A stretch of 64,000 bases of DNA from an uncultured Flavobacteriaceae bacterium (GTDB lineage Bacteria > Bacteroidota > Bacteroidia > Flavobacteriales > Flavobacteriaceae), in NCBI GenBank assembly GCA_937944485.1, contig CALDYU010000001.1, forward strand, positions 1 to 64,000, given 5' to 3'. A model generated the notes under the pieces. The model ran no database searches. It was not told where the DNA came from and was given only the letters and a program-made list of their open reading frames with translations. The position numbers and the translations under genes are program-made. Positions 36,455 to 48,440 of this stretch are shown here, in pieces. Position 1 is the first letter of the stretch. Each line of letters starts with the position of its first letter.

Positions 36455-38110
36455 CTATTTCTTTTTGCCAGGTATTTCTTGTCCGTTTTGATGTAATGTA
36501 AGTTGAATTACATTACCAGAATCGTCTCGGTCAAAGACCAGTTTTGCCGCCACTACTTTCAAAAAGAAAGTATCTTTTGATTCAGGAAAAACTTCAAACT
36601 GTGGTTGCCCTGTTGCTTGAATATAAAGTTTGTCATCTTTCGTAGTTACCGTGATACTAAATGTAGGAGCGAGCTCATATTCCCCTACATATTGCGGTAA
36701 TATTTTCGTGTCTATCTCGATTTCTTCTTTTTCAGTAGCTGGTTTTCTATCTGTTTCAACACCTTCGCTTTTGTTTATACGTTCAGAAAAAATTACCGTT
36801 TTCTTACCATTTTGAATTGCAAATTTACAAGAGGCTAATCCGTCACTAAAAACAAATTCGTTTTCTGATAGTGCATAAATAGGAAGCTTATCACTACCCT
36901 CCCTTTGGCTAAATAAACTGCCATTTTCGAAAGTTATAGACCTTAAAACATCTTCATCAAAAACGTAGTTTCCTACCCATTTCTTCATTTGCGCATCAGT
37001 TAAAGAAATTTTAGCAGTAGCAGCAGTTTCATAAGGCTTTCCCAGCGCATGTGCTGCTATTTTAACAGAAATTTCTTGAGGGTGAGATCCGTCGCGATTA
37101 GTTAAAACAATGAGATACATATCTTCCGAAGGAACATAAATTCCCGAAGTTGTGTAGCCAAAAATACCTCCTCCGTGCTCTATCGAAGGTGTTCCATTAA
37201 TTTCACTTACTGCCCATCCGTAACCGTAATTTGTTGGTTTGCCATTATTTAGGGTAGTATTAGAAAATGCTTTTTTTCTGCTTTCTTGCAAGATTAAAGT
37301 ATTACTATGAATAGCTCTATGCCATAATAACATATCATCTACAGTAGACATTAATGCACCGGCTGCATAAGGCCAAGTCATACTCATTGGTATAGCCTTC
37401 TGCCATCCATCCTGATAAGGCGAATAACCTTCTGCTCTATTTGAAATTAACTTTGTCTTGCTACCGTAATAAGAATTTTTCATGCCCAAAGGTTTGAAAA
37501 TATGATCTGTAATAAAATCAGCATAAGACTGCCTTGATACCTTTTCAATAATCTGCCCCAAAAGAATATAGCCCGAATTGTTGTACAAATATTTTTCTCC
37601 TGGATCAAAATCCATTGGTTCATTTTTAAAAAAGTCCACAATATCTTTTGGAGTATGATCTTTGCGTGCGAATTCTATAAAATCTAGCATACCCGTATAG
37701 CTTTTTATACCCGACGTATGATTTAATAAATGGTGTATGGTAATTGTTTTTCCATTCGTAGGATAATCTGGAATATGCTTCGTGATTTCATCTTCAATAG
37801 CCAATTTTCCTTGTTCTTCAAGCATTAAGATTGCAACAGCTGTAAATTGTTTGGTAATTGATCCTATTTCTATGACATTCTCTGGTTTCATAGGAACTTG
37901 TAATTCTAAATTAGCCATTCCAAAAGCTTTACGATACAGCACTTTCCCATCTTTATATACTAAAGCAGTAACACCAGGGTTATTTCCTGAATAATCCTGA
38001 GAAAGAAGGTCATCAACTTTGCTTTCAAAGTTTTGTGTAAGTGAAAAATTACTACTTAACATCGCCGCTACAAATAATATAAGCGTACCTATTTTATTGC
38101 TGTTCTTCAT
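36455..38110 (-). CDS. Class C beta-lactamase-like serine hydrolase
   Basis: 551 residues with a signal peptide (ends SLTQ). Catalytic SxxK is S84-I-T-K87 (IGSITKQFT), the Tyr motif is YNNSGYILLG, and the third motif is HGGG in place of KTG, as in the estB/D-aminopeptidase-like relatives of AmpC. After the serine-hydrolase domain (about 30-370) come beta-rich C-terminal segments (about 385-551) of the DUF3471/lipocalin-like kind. It is more likely a periplasmic esterase or peptidase than a true beta-lactamase. Confidence 0.88.
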   Translation of the reverse strand: MKNSNKIGTLILFVAAMLSSNFSLTQNFESKVDDLLSQDYSGNNPGVTALVYKDGKVLYRKAFGMANLELQVPMKPENVIEIGSITKQFTAVAILMLEEQGKLAIEDEITKHIPDYPTNGKTITIHHLLNHTSGIKSYTGMLDFIEFARKDHTPKDIVDFFKNEPMDFDPGEKYLYNNSGYILLGQIIEKVSRQSYADFITDHIFKPLGMKNSYYGSKTKLISNRAEGYSPYQDGWQKAIPMSMTWPYAAGALMSTVDDMLLWHRAIHSNTLILQESRKKAFSNTTLNNGKPTNYGYGWAVSEINGTPSIEHGGGIFGYTTSGIYVPSEDMYLIVLTNRDGSHPQEISVKIAAHALGKPYETAATAKISLTDAQMKKWVGNYVFDEDVLRSITFENGSLFSQREGSDKLPIYALSENEFVFSDGLASCKFAIQNGKKTVIFSERINKSEGVETDRKPATEKEEIEIDTKILPQYVGEYELAPTFSITVTTKDDKLYIQATGQPQFEVFPESKDTFFLKVVAAKLVFDRDDSGNVIQLTLHQNGQEIPGKKK

Positions 38111-38253
38111 AATATGCTGGGATTGATTTTTTATTATTTAAAGATATGACGCCATGTTTAGCTTTGAGTTACATAATATGAAAATTTTTTATCAATTCCA
38201 CTATCTTGGAAAGATCTAAAAATCAGTATCTTTCTTATCTAAAATTTCGGAAA

Positions 38254-40446
38254 ATGAAACACCAACTTCTGACTCTCCTATCCGCCTTAATTTTTTGCAG
38301 TTTAAACGCACAAGAATCGATATTAGGCTTTACTCCTGAAAATACAAAAAAGCAACAACAATTAGAAGTAGCATTTGAATCTAAATTAAAGGCTAGCAAT
38401 CTTGATAAATGGATGCAACGCATGGCTGCCGAACCCCATTGGGTAGGCACAGCGTACGGAGAAAAAAATGCCAATTGGATTCAAAAGCAATTCAAATCAT
38501 GGGGTTATGATGCCAAAATTGAAACCTATCACGTCTTATTTCCGTATCCGAAAATTCGATTATTGGAATTAAAAAGTCCAACACCTTATAAAGCAAAATT
38601 AAAGGCAGTACCTGTGGCAGGAGATGAATTCACAGCGCAAGGTGATGCTTTACTTCCAAGTTACAATGCCTTTTCTAGGGATGGAGATGTAACAGCAGAG
38701 TTGGTTTTCGTGAACTACGGAATTCCTAGAGACTATGAAATCCTAGAAAAATTAGGAATTGATGTGAAGGGTAAAATTGTAATAGCTAAATACCAAGGTT
38801 CATGGCGAGGCATCAAACCAAAACTGGCAGCAGAAAAAGGAGCTATCGGATGTATTATTTATTCTGACCCTGCGGATGATGGTTACGGTCGCGGTGATGT
38901 TTATCCCAAAGGAGCATTTAAAAATAAAACTGGAGTGCAAAGAGGTTCGGTAATGGATATGCCTACCTACCCTGGCGATGTATTGACACCAGGCTATGGA
39001 GCAACTAAAGACGCCAAGCGTTTGGATCGCAAAGACGCACCAACGATTACAAAAATTCCCGTTTTACCAATTTCTTACGAAGATGCCCAACCTTTATTGG
39101 CAGCTTTAGACGGAGCCGTAGCCCCCCGATCTTGGCGAGGTGGTTTACCCATTACCTATCATATTGGTCCTGGACCTGCCAAAGTACATTTGAAATTAGA
39201 GTTTGATTGGAAACTCGTACCAGCCCATAATGTAATCGCTACCATGAAAGGAACAGACTTTCCTGATCAATGGGTAATGCGCGGTAATCACCACGATGCA
39301 TGGGTACATGGGGCTAATGACCCCGTAAGTGGAATGGTGGCTTTAATGGAAGAAGCCCGTGCCGTGGGTGAATTGGTTAAAAAAGGAAATAAACCCAAAC
39401 GCACCTTAGTGTATTGTGCTTGGGATGCTGAAGAACCTGGACTTATTGGGTCTACCGAATGGGTGGAAGACCATAAAGCCGAATTACAACAGAAGGTAGT
39501 AGCCTATATTAATACAGATGGCAACGGTCGCGGTTTTCTGGGCGCAGGAGGTTCACATAGTTTGCAAGCGATGGTTGGTCAAGTAGGTGCTGCGGTTGCT
39601 GACCCTCAAAAAGGAGTTTCTATCAAAGAACGAAAAAGTGCGGTAGATATGGTTCGTGGTGGTAACGAAGCCTTTGAACTTTATGCTTTAGGTTCTGGTT
39701 CAGACTACACCCCCTTTATTCAACATGCTGGTATCGCTTCTTTAAACCTTGGGTTCGGTGGAGAAAATGCCGGTGGTGAATACCATACCATATACGATAC
39801 CTACCCACATTACAAACGCTTTAAAGATCCCGATTTTGCTTACGGAGTAGCTTTAGCAAATACGGCTGGGCGAATCACATTACGATTGGCAAATGCCGAT
39901 GTATTACCCTTTGAATTCAGACAATGGCATAGTACCGTATCTGGCTATCTCACTGAAATAATGACCGAGACTGATAAAATGAGAACCTCTGTTGAAAAGC
40001 ATAATATGATGGTCGCCAAAAATATGTTTGAATTAGCGGCTGACCCTAAAAAACCTTTTCTAAAACCAGCTAAAAAAGAAGCTGTGCCCTATATGGATTT
40101 TACCCCCCTACAAAATGAATTAGCTAAGTTAAAAATAACCATTAGTGCCTTATCTAAAATTGAAATTTCGACGCTTTCTAAAGAACGCCTCTTAAGTTTA
40201 AATAGTCGTCTAATGCTTGCAGAACGTGTTTTAACTTCAGAAGAAGGCCTACCAAGGCGTTCATGGTACAAACATCAAATTTATGCCCCTGGTTTCTACA
40301 CAGGTTATGGCGTTAAAACATTGCCTGGCGTAAGAGAAGCGGTAGAAGAAAAGAACTGGAAAGAGGCACAAGATCAGATTATAAAATTGTCAAAAACCCT
40401 TAAGAACTTTAACAAGCATTTACAAGAAATAGCCGCAATGCTCTAA
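38254..40446 (+). CDS. M28-family metallopeptidase (glutamate carboxypeptidase II-like)
   Basis: 730 residues from ATG 38254. The track start at 38206 is TTG, 16 codons before the signal peptide MKHQLLTLLSALIFCSLNAQ. Order: PA-like domain (about 110-300), M28 catalytic domain with the co-catalytic zinc ligands (NHHDAW with H346, NDPVSG Asp, DAEEPGLIGSTEW Glu pair, INTDGNG Asp, EYHTIYDTY His), and a C-terminal transferrin-receptor-like dimerisation domain. The layout is that of NAALADase/GCPII. It is a secreted zinc exopeptidase, probably in peptide nutrition. Confidence 0.93.
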   Translation: MKHQLLTLLSALIFCSLNAQESILGFTPENTKKQQQLEVAFESKLKASNLDKWMQRMAAEPHWVGTAYGEKNANWIQKQFKSWGYDAKIETYHVLFPYPKIRLLELKSPTPYKAKLKAVPVAGDEFTAQGDALLPSYNAFSRDGDVTAELVFVNYGIPRDYEILEKLGIDVKGKIVIAKYQGSWRGIKPKLAAEKGAIGCIIYSDPADDGYGRGDVYPKGAFKNKTGVQRGSVMDMPTYPGDVLTPGYGATKDAKRLDRKDAPTITKIPVLPISYEDAQPLLAALDGAVAPRSWRGGLPITYHIGPGPAKVHLKLEFDWKLVPAHNVIATMKGTDFPDQWVMRGNHHDAWVHGANDPVSGMVALMEEARAVGELVKKGNKPKRTLVYCAWDAEEPGLIGSTEWVEDHKAELQQKVVAYINTDGNGRGFLGAGGSHSLQAMVGQVGAAVADPQKGVSIKERKSAVDMVRGGNEAFELYALGSGSDYTPFIQHAGIASLNLGFGGENAGGEYHTIYDTYPHYKRFKDPDFAYGVALANTAGRITLRLANADVLPFEFRQWHSTVSGYLTEIMTETDKMRTSVEKHNMMVAKNMFELAADPKKPFLKPAKKEAVPYMDFTPLQNELAKLKITISALSKIEISTLSKERLLSLNSRLMLAERVLTSEEGLPRRSWYKHQIYAPGFYTGYGVKTLPGVREAVEEKNWKEAQDQIIKLSKTLKNFNKHLQEIAAML

Positions 40447-40488
40447 TTTAAATTCGTATTTTAGATAGTATACATTTTCAAAATTATT

Positions 40489-40695
40489 ATGGACTCAAAT
40501 TATATCAGACTTTTTATTGGCAGTAGTGTAGCGGCAGAGCGTATTGTTGATAATTTAAAAGAGATCGGTATTGTTGCCATTCTTAAAAATGAAGCTGAAT
40601 CAGCTCGTTTAGCTGGTTTTGGTAATGTAATGCAAGACAACGTAGAGGTTTATGTTCATAATAATGAGTTTGAGCAAGCTTCTTCAATATTGTAA
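40489..40695 (+). CDS. DUF2007 putative signal-transducing protein
   Basis: 68 residues. A small alpha/beta (ferredoxin-like) protein with the DUF2007 pattern: an N-terminal strand (YIRLFIGSSVAAERIVDNLKEIGI), a middle strand and a C-terminal VEVYVHNNEFEQA helix. The family is related to the PII-like/ACT folds by shape, but no ligand is known. It lies 42 bases after the M28 gene on the same strand. Confidence 0.8.
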   Translation: MDSNYIRLFIGSSVAAERIVDNLKEIGIVAILKNEAESARLAGFGNVMQDNVEVYVHNNEFEQASSIL

Positions 40696-40798
40696 TAACT
40701 TACCCTATTTTTAATAAAGTCAATTAATAAGACTATATTAATGACTTATTAAGCTTTTGCTGAAAACTAAATTATAGTTTTCCATAACGCATCGAGCT

Positions 40799-42010
40799 AT
40801 GATTTTACCAGAACTACATATTAAAGAGTCTCTACGACTCGAAGTACTTGACAAATACGATGTTCTTGACACCCCATACGAAGATTCATATGATAGCATT
40901 ACTGAGTTAGCATCTGAAATTTCGAAAATGCCTATTGCTTTAATCAGTCTTATCGACGAAAAGCGACAATGGTTCAAATCTCACCATGGCTTGGCCATTC
41001 GAGAAACGCCAAGGGAATATGCTTTTTGTGCGCATGCTATTAATTGCAAGAAAGATATTTTTGTGGTTAATGACTGTAGAACAGATCCACGTTTTAAAAA
41101 CAACCCTTTTGTCATTGGTGAACCTAAGGTTGTTTTTTATGCAGGTGTTCCGTTAATTGGTTCTGACAAATTACCATTAGGAACCTTATGCATTATTGAT
41201 AATAAACCTCGTCAAATAAATGCACAAGGTATTCAAGCACTTAAATTGCTTGCAAAGCAGGTAATGATTCTCTTTGAAAGCAAAAGGGTAACCAATGAAT
41301 TAAAACAATCAATTGTACATCTCAGTCGAAAAAATAAAGACTTAGATAAATTCGCTTTTACTATTGCGCATGACCTAAAATCACCGCTAAACAATATTGC
41401 TGCTATCAGTGAATTGCTATCAAAACAATATGATAATGAATTAGATACCGAAGGCCACGCATTAATAATGCTTATCAATAAGTCTTCAAAGAAATTGAAA
41501 GTGCTTATCAATGATATTTTAAATTATTATACCAATGAAAACAAAATGCACGAGGAAGTATCTGTGATACGTATCTCAGAATTTTACAATCAGTTGTTTG
41601 AACAATTTAATTATGAACCATCATTACATTTAAAGCTAGAAACGTCTATAAAAGATATCGTTACAAATAGCACCATGTTATATCAAATCATGGTCAATCT
41701 AATTTCTAATACGCTTCGTTACTCCGACAAAAAAAATATTACTAGTACGATTCGTGTTTTTGAGAAGTCCAGTTTTTACGAATTTCACGTAGAAGATAAT
41801 GGCCCAGGTATACCTGAACACTTGCATAATGCGGTATTTGATTTATTTAAGGTCGGAAAAAAAGTGGACAAAGATGGAAAAAAGGGAAAAGGAATAGGGT
41901 TAGCTACGGTAAAAAGGTTAGTTGAAAATTTAGGTGGTACTATTAAAGTCGTAAATGGCACTCGCAGCGGTTGTGCTTTTATATTTCAAATAAAGAAATT
42001 GCAAATATAA
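40799..42010 (+). CDS. GAF-domain sensor histidine kinase
   Basis: 403 residues, no membrane helix, hence a soluble kinase. GAF domain at about 25-165 (ALISLIDEKRQWFKS, CAHAINCKKDIFVV, AGVPLIGSDKLPLGTLCIID). Dimerisation/phospho-acceptor helix with H191 (IAHDLKSPLNNI). ATPase domain with N box (NLISNTLRYS), G1 (EDNGPGIP) and G2 (GKGIGLATVKRL). No response regulator is adjacent, so its partner is elsewhere. GAF kinases with CAHAI motifs may sense small ligands or redox state; the signal is unknown. Confidence 0.92.
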   Translation: MILPELHIKESLRLEVLDKYDVLDTPYEDSYDSITELASEISKMPIALISLIDEKRQWFKSHHGLAIRETPREYAFCAHAINCKKDIFVVNDCRTDPRFKNNPFVIGEPKVVFYAGVPLIGSDKLPLGTLCIIDNKPRQINAQGIQALKLLAKQVMILFESKRVTNELKQSIVHLSRKNKDLDKFAFTIAHDLKSPLNNIAAISELLSKQYDNELDTEGHALIMLINKSSKKLKVLINDILNYYTNENKMHEEVSVIRISEFYNQLFEQFNYEPSLHLKLETSIKDIVTNSTMLYQIMVNLISNTLRYSDKKNITSTIRVFEKSSFYEFHVEDNGPGIPEHLHNAVFDLFKVGKKVDKDGKKGKGIGLATVKRLVENLGGTIKVVNGTRSGCAFIFQIKKLQI

Positions 42011-42034
42011 CTGTACCCTAATAGTTAAACGATA

Positions 42035-42976
42035 TCATAATTGATCTAAACTATCTTTCGCCTCAGTAAACTCACGTATCATATCTTCAATAATTTGTGC
42101 CGCCGGTTTAATATCATGTATTAACGTGGAAACCTGCCCTATTTCTAATTCGCCCTCATCCATATCACCTTCGAACATACCTCTTTTGGCGCGTGCACGA
42201 CCTAGCACTTGTTTTAGTTCTTCAACCGTAGCACCTCTATTATAGGCCGCCTGCACATCATTGTAAAACTTATTTTTTAATAAACGTACTGGCACCAATT
42301 CTTTCAGGGTAAGGTGCGTTTCACCTTCAGTGGTTTCAATTACTTTTTCTTTAAATAAATGATGCGAGGAGGCTTCATCACTAGCAACAAAACGACTACC
42401 AACTTGTACACCGTCCGCACCTAATATCATTGTCGCCAGCATTGCGCGTCCCGTTGCAATTCCTCCAGCAGCAATAAGGGGAGTTTTTATTTTTTCTTTC
42501 ACGGAAGGAATCAAGGTCAAAGTAGTTGTTTCATCCCGTCCATTATGCCCTCCAGCTTCAAATCCTTCCGCTACAATAGCATCTACACCCGCCTCTTGAG
42601 ATTTCAAAGCAAATTTCAAGCTACTTACTACATGTACCACAATAATTCCATTTTTTTGTAAGTGAGAAGTCCATGTTTTTGGGTTTCCCGCGGAAGTAAA
42701 TACAATCTTCACACCCATGGCAATAATAATATCGATCAATTTATCAATATCAGGATATAACATCGGAATATTTACCCCAAATGGTTTATCTGTAGCTTTT
42801 TGGCATTTTAGAATGTGTTCTCGCAATACTTCCGGATACATACTACCTGCACCAATAAGTCCCAAACCGCCCGCATTAGAGACAGCAGATGCCAATCGCC
42901 AACCACTGGTCCAGATCATTCCTCCTTGAACAATAGGGTATTGAATTCCGAAAAGTTGAGTTATTTTGTTTTGCAT
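42035..42976 (-). CDS. Nitronate monooxygenase / FabK-like flavoprotein
   Basis: 313 residues of TIM-barrel FMN enzyme: YPIVQGGMIWTSGWRLASAVSNAGGLGLIG at the start, the glycine-rich FMN region EGFEAGGHNGRDE, and GGIATGRAMLATMILGADGVQVGSRF. The family covers nitronate monooxygenases (detoxifying alkyl nitronates) and enoyl-ACP reductase II (FabK), and the sequence alone does not fully separate them. It starts 5 bases after mnmA ends and is co-transcribed with it. Confidence 0.85.
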   Translation of the reverse strand: MQNKITQLFGIQYPIVQGGMIWTSGWRLASAVSNAGGLGLIGAGSMYPEVLREHILKCQKATDKPFGVNIPMLYPDIDKLIDIIIAMGVKIVFTSAGNPKTWTSHLQKNGIIVVHVVSSLKFALKSQEAGVDAIVAEGFEAGGHNGRDETTTLTLIPSVKEKIKTPLIAAGGIATGRAMLATMILGADGVQVGSRFVASDEASSHHLFKEKVIETTEGETHLTLKELVPVRLLKNKFYNDVQAAYNRGATVEELKQVLGRARAKRGMFEGDMDEGELEIGQVSTLIHDIKPAAQIIEDMIREFTEAKDSLDQL

Positions 42977-42981
42977 GCGAA

Positions 42982-44172
42982 TTAAGAAATTACTCCTGAA
43001 CCTACGAGCTCATCATTCAAGTACCAAGCCACAAATTGACCTTCGGTGATTGCAGATTGTTTTTCCTCGAAATCAACGTAAAGTCCGCCATCAATTTTAT
43101 AAAGTGTCGCTTTTTCTAACGCCTGGCGATAGCGAATACGTGCCATTACTATCATTTGTTCGTCACACTTCAACGCCACATCTGGGCGTACCCAATGTAT
43201 CTCTGAATCAGTAACAAAAAGTGTTCTGCGATACAAACCGGGGTGATTTTTTCCTTGTCCCGTATAAATGATATTTTCTTCAACATCCGTTTCAATAACA
43301 AATAAGGGTTCTTTAGTACCCCCAACATCCAGTCCTTTCCGTTGCCCTTTCGTAAAATAGTGCGCTCCTTGGTGCTCACCTACAACTTTACCATCCGCTA
43401 CTTGATAGATAGGTTTTTCAGCAGTGTAAGCTAACTCTTCTTCTTTCGTTTCAAATTTTGTTTTCAAACGATTAAATTGTTCTGCTTGTTTTGGCACTTC
43501 TACAATAACACCTTTTTTGGGTTTTAATTTTTGCTGCAAAAATTCAGGCAAACGCACTTTTCCAATAAAACAAAGTCCCTGAGAGTCTTTTTTGTCTGCG
43601 GTAATTAAATGATTTTCAGCTGCAATTTTACGCACTTCTGGTTTTTGCAGTTCTCCAATAGGAAAAAGTGTTTTAGCCAACTGATCTTGCGACAACTGAC
43701 ATAAAAAATAGGATTGGTCTTTATTATTGTCTGCTCCGGCAAGTAATTGGTAGGTTTCACTACCATCGGTATTTTTGATAATTCCCTTTCTGCAATAGTG
43801 TCCTGTTGCCACAAAATCGGCCCCAAGTTGAAGTGCTATTTTAAGAAAAACATCAAATTTAATTTCGCGATTACAAAGCACATCAGGATTTGGGGTTCGC
43901 CCCATTTCATATTCTTTGAACATATAATCGACAATACGTTCTTTGTATTGAACACTTAAATCAACTGTCTGAAAAGGTATCCCTAATTTTTCGGCAACTA
44001 TTAAAGCGTCATTACTATCTTCTAACCATGGGCATTCTTCAGAAATAGTCACAGAATCGTCGTGCCAGTTTTTCATGAAAAGACCAATTACCTCATACCC
44101 CTTTTGTTTTAATAGGTATGCAGCAACACTTGAATCAACACCACCGGAAAGCCCGACGACTACTTTTTTCAT
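42982..44172 (-). CDS. mnmA: tRNA 2-thiouridine(34) synthase MnmA
   Basis: Thiolates U34 of Lys, Glu and Gln tRNAs. 396 residues from ATG 44172 ([15 protein letters not shown]); the track's 44217 start adds 15 unsupported residues. PP-loop SGGVDSS binds ATP. Catalytic cysteines lie in [12 protein letters not shown] and [10 protein letters not shown]. Other conserved blocks are ATGHYCR, DQSYFL and [13 protein letters not shown]. An insert-free, full-length enzyme. First gene of a two-gene operon with the flavoprotein. Confidence 0.96.
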   Translation of the reverse strand: MKKVVVGLSGGVDSSVAAYLLKQKGYEVIGLFMKNWHDDSVTISEECPWLEDSNDALIVAEKLGIPFQTVDLSVQYKERIVDYMFKEYEMGRTPNPDVLCNREIKFDVFLKIALQLGADFVATGHYCRKGIIKNTDGSETYQLLAGADNNKDQSYFLCQLSQDQLAKTLFPIGELQKPEVRKIAAENHLITADKKDSQGLCFIGKVRLPEFLQQKLKPKKGVIVEVPKQAEQFNRLKTKFETKEEELAYTAEKPIYQVADGKVVGEHQGAHYFTKGQRKGLDVGGTKEPLFVIETDVEENIIYTGQGKNHPGLYRRTLFVTDSEIHWVRPDVALKCDEQMIVMARIRYRQALEKATLYKIDGGLYVDFEEKQSAITEGQFVAWYLNDELVGSGVIS

Positions 44173-44493
44173 TTCTTTTAAAAATTGGGCTACAAAAATA
44201 CGAAATAACCCAGACAACTATTATTTACGAATATGCGTCAATTAAAACTGCAATTAAGAAGTGGCAGGTAAGATAACTTTGTGCAGTTCGTCGATATAAT
44301 CAGGCGCATAATATCTCATACATCATTTAATTCATAGTTAGCATACAAAAATGAAGACTTGACAACTCAATTTTTTTTATTCTTTAAAAAGGGTACATCT
44401 TTACATCCCCAAATCTTACCAAACTTAACCTACTTATTGCTAAAAGCCCCAACAGTTTTGTTGGGGCTTTTTAATTTATAGGCAATTATATGA
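44173..44493. other. Intergenic region between yidC and mnmA (321 bp)
   Basis: Gene-free spacer. It contains the yidC terminator at its left end and, on the minus strand near 44173, the presumed mnmA promoter, though I find no convincing TAnnTTTG box there. No tRNA-like cloverleaf or ORF of note is visible. Confidence 0.5.
44442..44472 (-). terminator. Intrinsic terminator of yidC
   Basis: GC-rich stem GCCCCAACA / TGTTGGGGC with a 4-base loop, flanked by A and T runs so that it works in both directions. It lies 22 bases past the yidC stop on the minus strand. Confidence 0.9.
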
Positions 44494-46377
44494 TTAGCGT
44501 TTGCCTGCTTTTTTCTGAGCTTCCGCTTGCTCCATCATTTCACGCATCTTACGTTGAAATTTACTTTCTTTTTTTGGTTTTTTCTTATTCTCTTGAATTT
44601 GCGCATGAATTTTATCATTATCTAAAATGAAGTTTTTTATCACCAACATGATGCCTATCGTAATCAAATTCGATACAAAATAATACAAACTCAATCCACT
44701 TGCATAGTTATTAAAGAAGAACAACATCATAAATGGCATGAGATACATGATAAATTTCATGTTCGGCATTCCTGGCTGGGTTGGCATATTCTGACCTGTA
44801 GTCATCATCATATAGAAGAAAATAGCAATCGATGCTAATATCGGAAACAAACTCACATGATCACCATAAAAAGGAATATCAAAAGGAAGTTGTGCGATAC
44901 TATCATACGAGGATAAATCATCGGCCCATAAAAATGATTTTTGACGCAGTGCGAACGAGGTCGGAAAAAACATAAACAAGGCGTAAAAAATCGGCATCTG
45001 TATTAAAGCCGGCAAACAACCGCTCATGGGGCTAGCCCCAGCTTTACTGTACAGCTTCATTGTCTCTTGCTGCTTTTTCATAGCATTGTCTTTATACTTT
45101 TCACCCAAAGCGGTAATTTCAGGTTTAAGCACTTTCATCTTCGCTTGCGACAAGTATGATTTGTAAGTCACAGGAGACATGGCTAATCGCACCAGTATTG
45201 TCATAACGACCACAGCGATACCGTAGGCCCAACCCGGACTCAAGAATCCGCTAAAAACAGAACTTAAAAATGAGTAAAAAGGAGTAAAAATATACCTATT
45301 AATCCAGCCGAATATTCCCCAACCAAAATATATAGTATCTTCTAATTCATAAGTATCATACTGACTCAAAACGGCAACATCTGCAGGGCCATAATACCAG
45401 TCTAGGTTTTCTGAAAACTCACCTCCTTCAAGGGTAATAGGTATTGATGCTCCAAAATTCTTAGTAAAAGCAACAGATTTACTCTCTTCTTCTACAAGAT
45501 TTTCAGAACTTAATTTAGCAGTTTTGAAATTCTTTTTCGTTGCTAGTATAGAGGTGAAAAAGTGTTGCTTATATGAAATCCATTGTACGTCTTCTTCTGT
45601 TTCTTCATCAGAACTTCCTGCAGATAAATAATCAATTTTACCAGCTTCAAAATTGTACATGACTTCTGTGTATCTATTTTCATACTGTACACTTTTATTA
45701 TGGCGAATACCTTTCAAGTTCCAATCTATTTGTATGGGCTGACTGGAGTTAATTATTCCGCTAATTCCTTGTGAACGAACATTAAAGCCAACCAAATACT
45801 CTTCTGGTTTCATTTCATATCGAAACTCCAAATATTTGTCCGCAGCCGCCTTGGCTTTCATAGAAAGCACCTGATTATCCCCATTTTGGGATAATGAAGG
45901 TTCAAAATACAAGTCTTTCGTATTTAAAACTCGATTATCAGTGGTAGTAAAGTTCAATCCGAAATCAGCATTGCCATCTTTTACCAAATAGATGGGTACA
46001 GAATCATAGGCATTATACTTCTTCATTCGCGCCTCAATAATTTGCCCGCCTTTATTACTTATTTCAAGATATAAGAGGTTGTTTTCTAATGTTGTAGTTC
46101 CTTCATTAGGTTGCGTATAACCAAAAGCACCAATCTTACTCTGATAGTTAGCAACGGCTACCGAGTCTTGTAAATTAATCGGTTTTGCCGTAGTAACTTT
46201 ATTTTCTTGTAACACATTTTCAGTGGCTTTCTGCTGTGCTTCAACCTGTTCTTGTTTTGCTTTTTCGGCCTCTAATTCTTCAGGAGTAGGCTTGTTTTGC
46301 CACAACATGTAAATGATTATGGCAAATATGAGGACAAAACCTATTAGCGAGTTAACGTCCAATTTTTTTTCTTCCAT
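44494..46377 (-). CDS. yidC: Membrane protein insertase YidC
   Basis: Inserts and folds inner-membrane proteins with or without SecYEG. 627 residues: an N-terminal helix (LIGFVLIFAIIIYML), a charged coiled segment, a large periplasmic beta domain (about 75-365), then the conserved five-helix core (about 370-580, with SPMSGCLPALIQMPIFYALF and a hydrophilic groove Arg in VRLAMSPVTYKSYLSQ), and a strongly basic C-terminal tail (KKPKKESKFQRKMRE) that can contact the ribosome. It lies downstream of pyrG, 84 bases away. Confidence 0.97.
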   Translation of the reverse strand: MEEKKLDVNSLIGFVLIFAIIIYMLWQNKPTPEELEAEKAKQEQVEAQQKATENVLQENKVTTAKPINLQDSVAVANYQSKIGAFGYTQPNEGTTTLENNLLYLEISNKGGQIIEARMKKYNAYDSVPIYLVKDGNADFGLNFTTTDNRVLNTKDLYFEPSLSQNGDNQVLSMKAKAAADKYLEFRYEMKPEEYLVGFNVRSQGISGIINSSQPIQIDWNLKGIRHNKSVQYENRYTEVMYNFEAGKIDYLSAGSSDEETEEDVQWISYKQHFFTSILATKKNFKTAKLSSENLVEEESKSVAFTKNFGASIPITLEGGEFSENLDWYYGPADVAVLSQYDTYELEDTIYFGWGIFGWINRYIFTPFYSFLSSVFSGFLSPGWAYGIAVVVMTILVRLAMSPVTYKSYLSQAKMKVLKPEITALGEKYKDNAMKKQQETMKLYSKAGASPMSGCLPALIQMPIFYALFMFFPTSFALRQKSFLWADDLSSYDSIAQLPFDIPFYGDHVSLFPILASIAIFFYMMMTTGQNMPTQPGMPNMKFIMYLMPFMMLFFFNNYASGLSLYYFVSNLITIGIMLVIKNFILDNDKIHAQIQENKKKPKKESKFQRKMREMMEQAEAQKKAGKR

Positions 46378-46461
46378 CTATATAAAGTGTCGTTTGGTAA
46401 TTCTATGATTTTTTATCTGCATCTAATTCTGAACAAGCAAATATATGTCCAAATGAGCAGT

Positions 46462-48141
<1,680 letters not shown>

Positions 48142-48152
48142 TCAAATAAGGG

Positions 48153-48389
48153 TCAGCCTTTCGGGAAATCTTTTTGGATTCTCCGAATTAAAGGCTCTAA
48201 TCCGTTAACCTTGATTTCGTGCATTGATCGAAGTAATATGCCTAATTTATCTTCAGGAAAACCCTTTTGATTGAACCACACCAAATATGGTTCGGGCAAA
48301 TCAACCAAATAACGTCCTTTATATTTTCCGAAAGGCATTCGATAGTGAGCAATTTCAATCAACTTATCTTTATCAGGACTTATATTCAT
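48153..48389 (-). CDS. DUF3820 family protein
   Basis: 78 residues from ATG 48389 (MNISPDKDKLIEIAHYRMPFGKYKG). The track's 48527 start reads antisense into the neighbouring Tat-signal gene and is rejected. The MPFGKYKGRYLVDLPEPYLVWF core defines DUF3820, a small family of unknown function often beside nucleic-acid enzymes. It lies 53 bases upstream of pyrG on the same strand. Confidence 0.88.
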   Translation of the reverse strand: MNISPDKDKLIEIAHYRMPFGKYKGRYLVDLPEPYLVWFNQKGFPEDKLGILLRSMHEIKVNGLEPLIRRIQKDFPKG

Positions 48390-48440
48390 ATGGATGTTAG
48401 AAAAAAATATATCTTTAGAAAACACAAATATACCACGAAA

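Noticed and set aside
36455-38110. Serine hydrolase as a beta-lactam resistance gene
   Set aside because: The third motif is HGGG and not KTG, and it has a long extra C-terminal domain; it resembles esterase/peptidase relatives.
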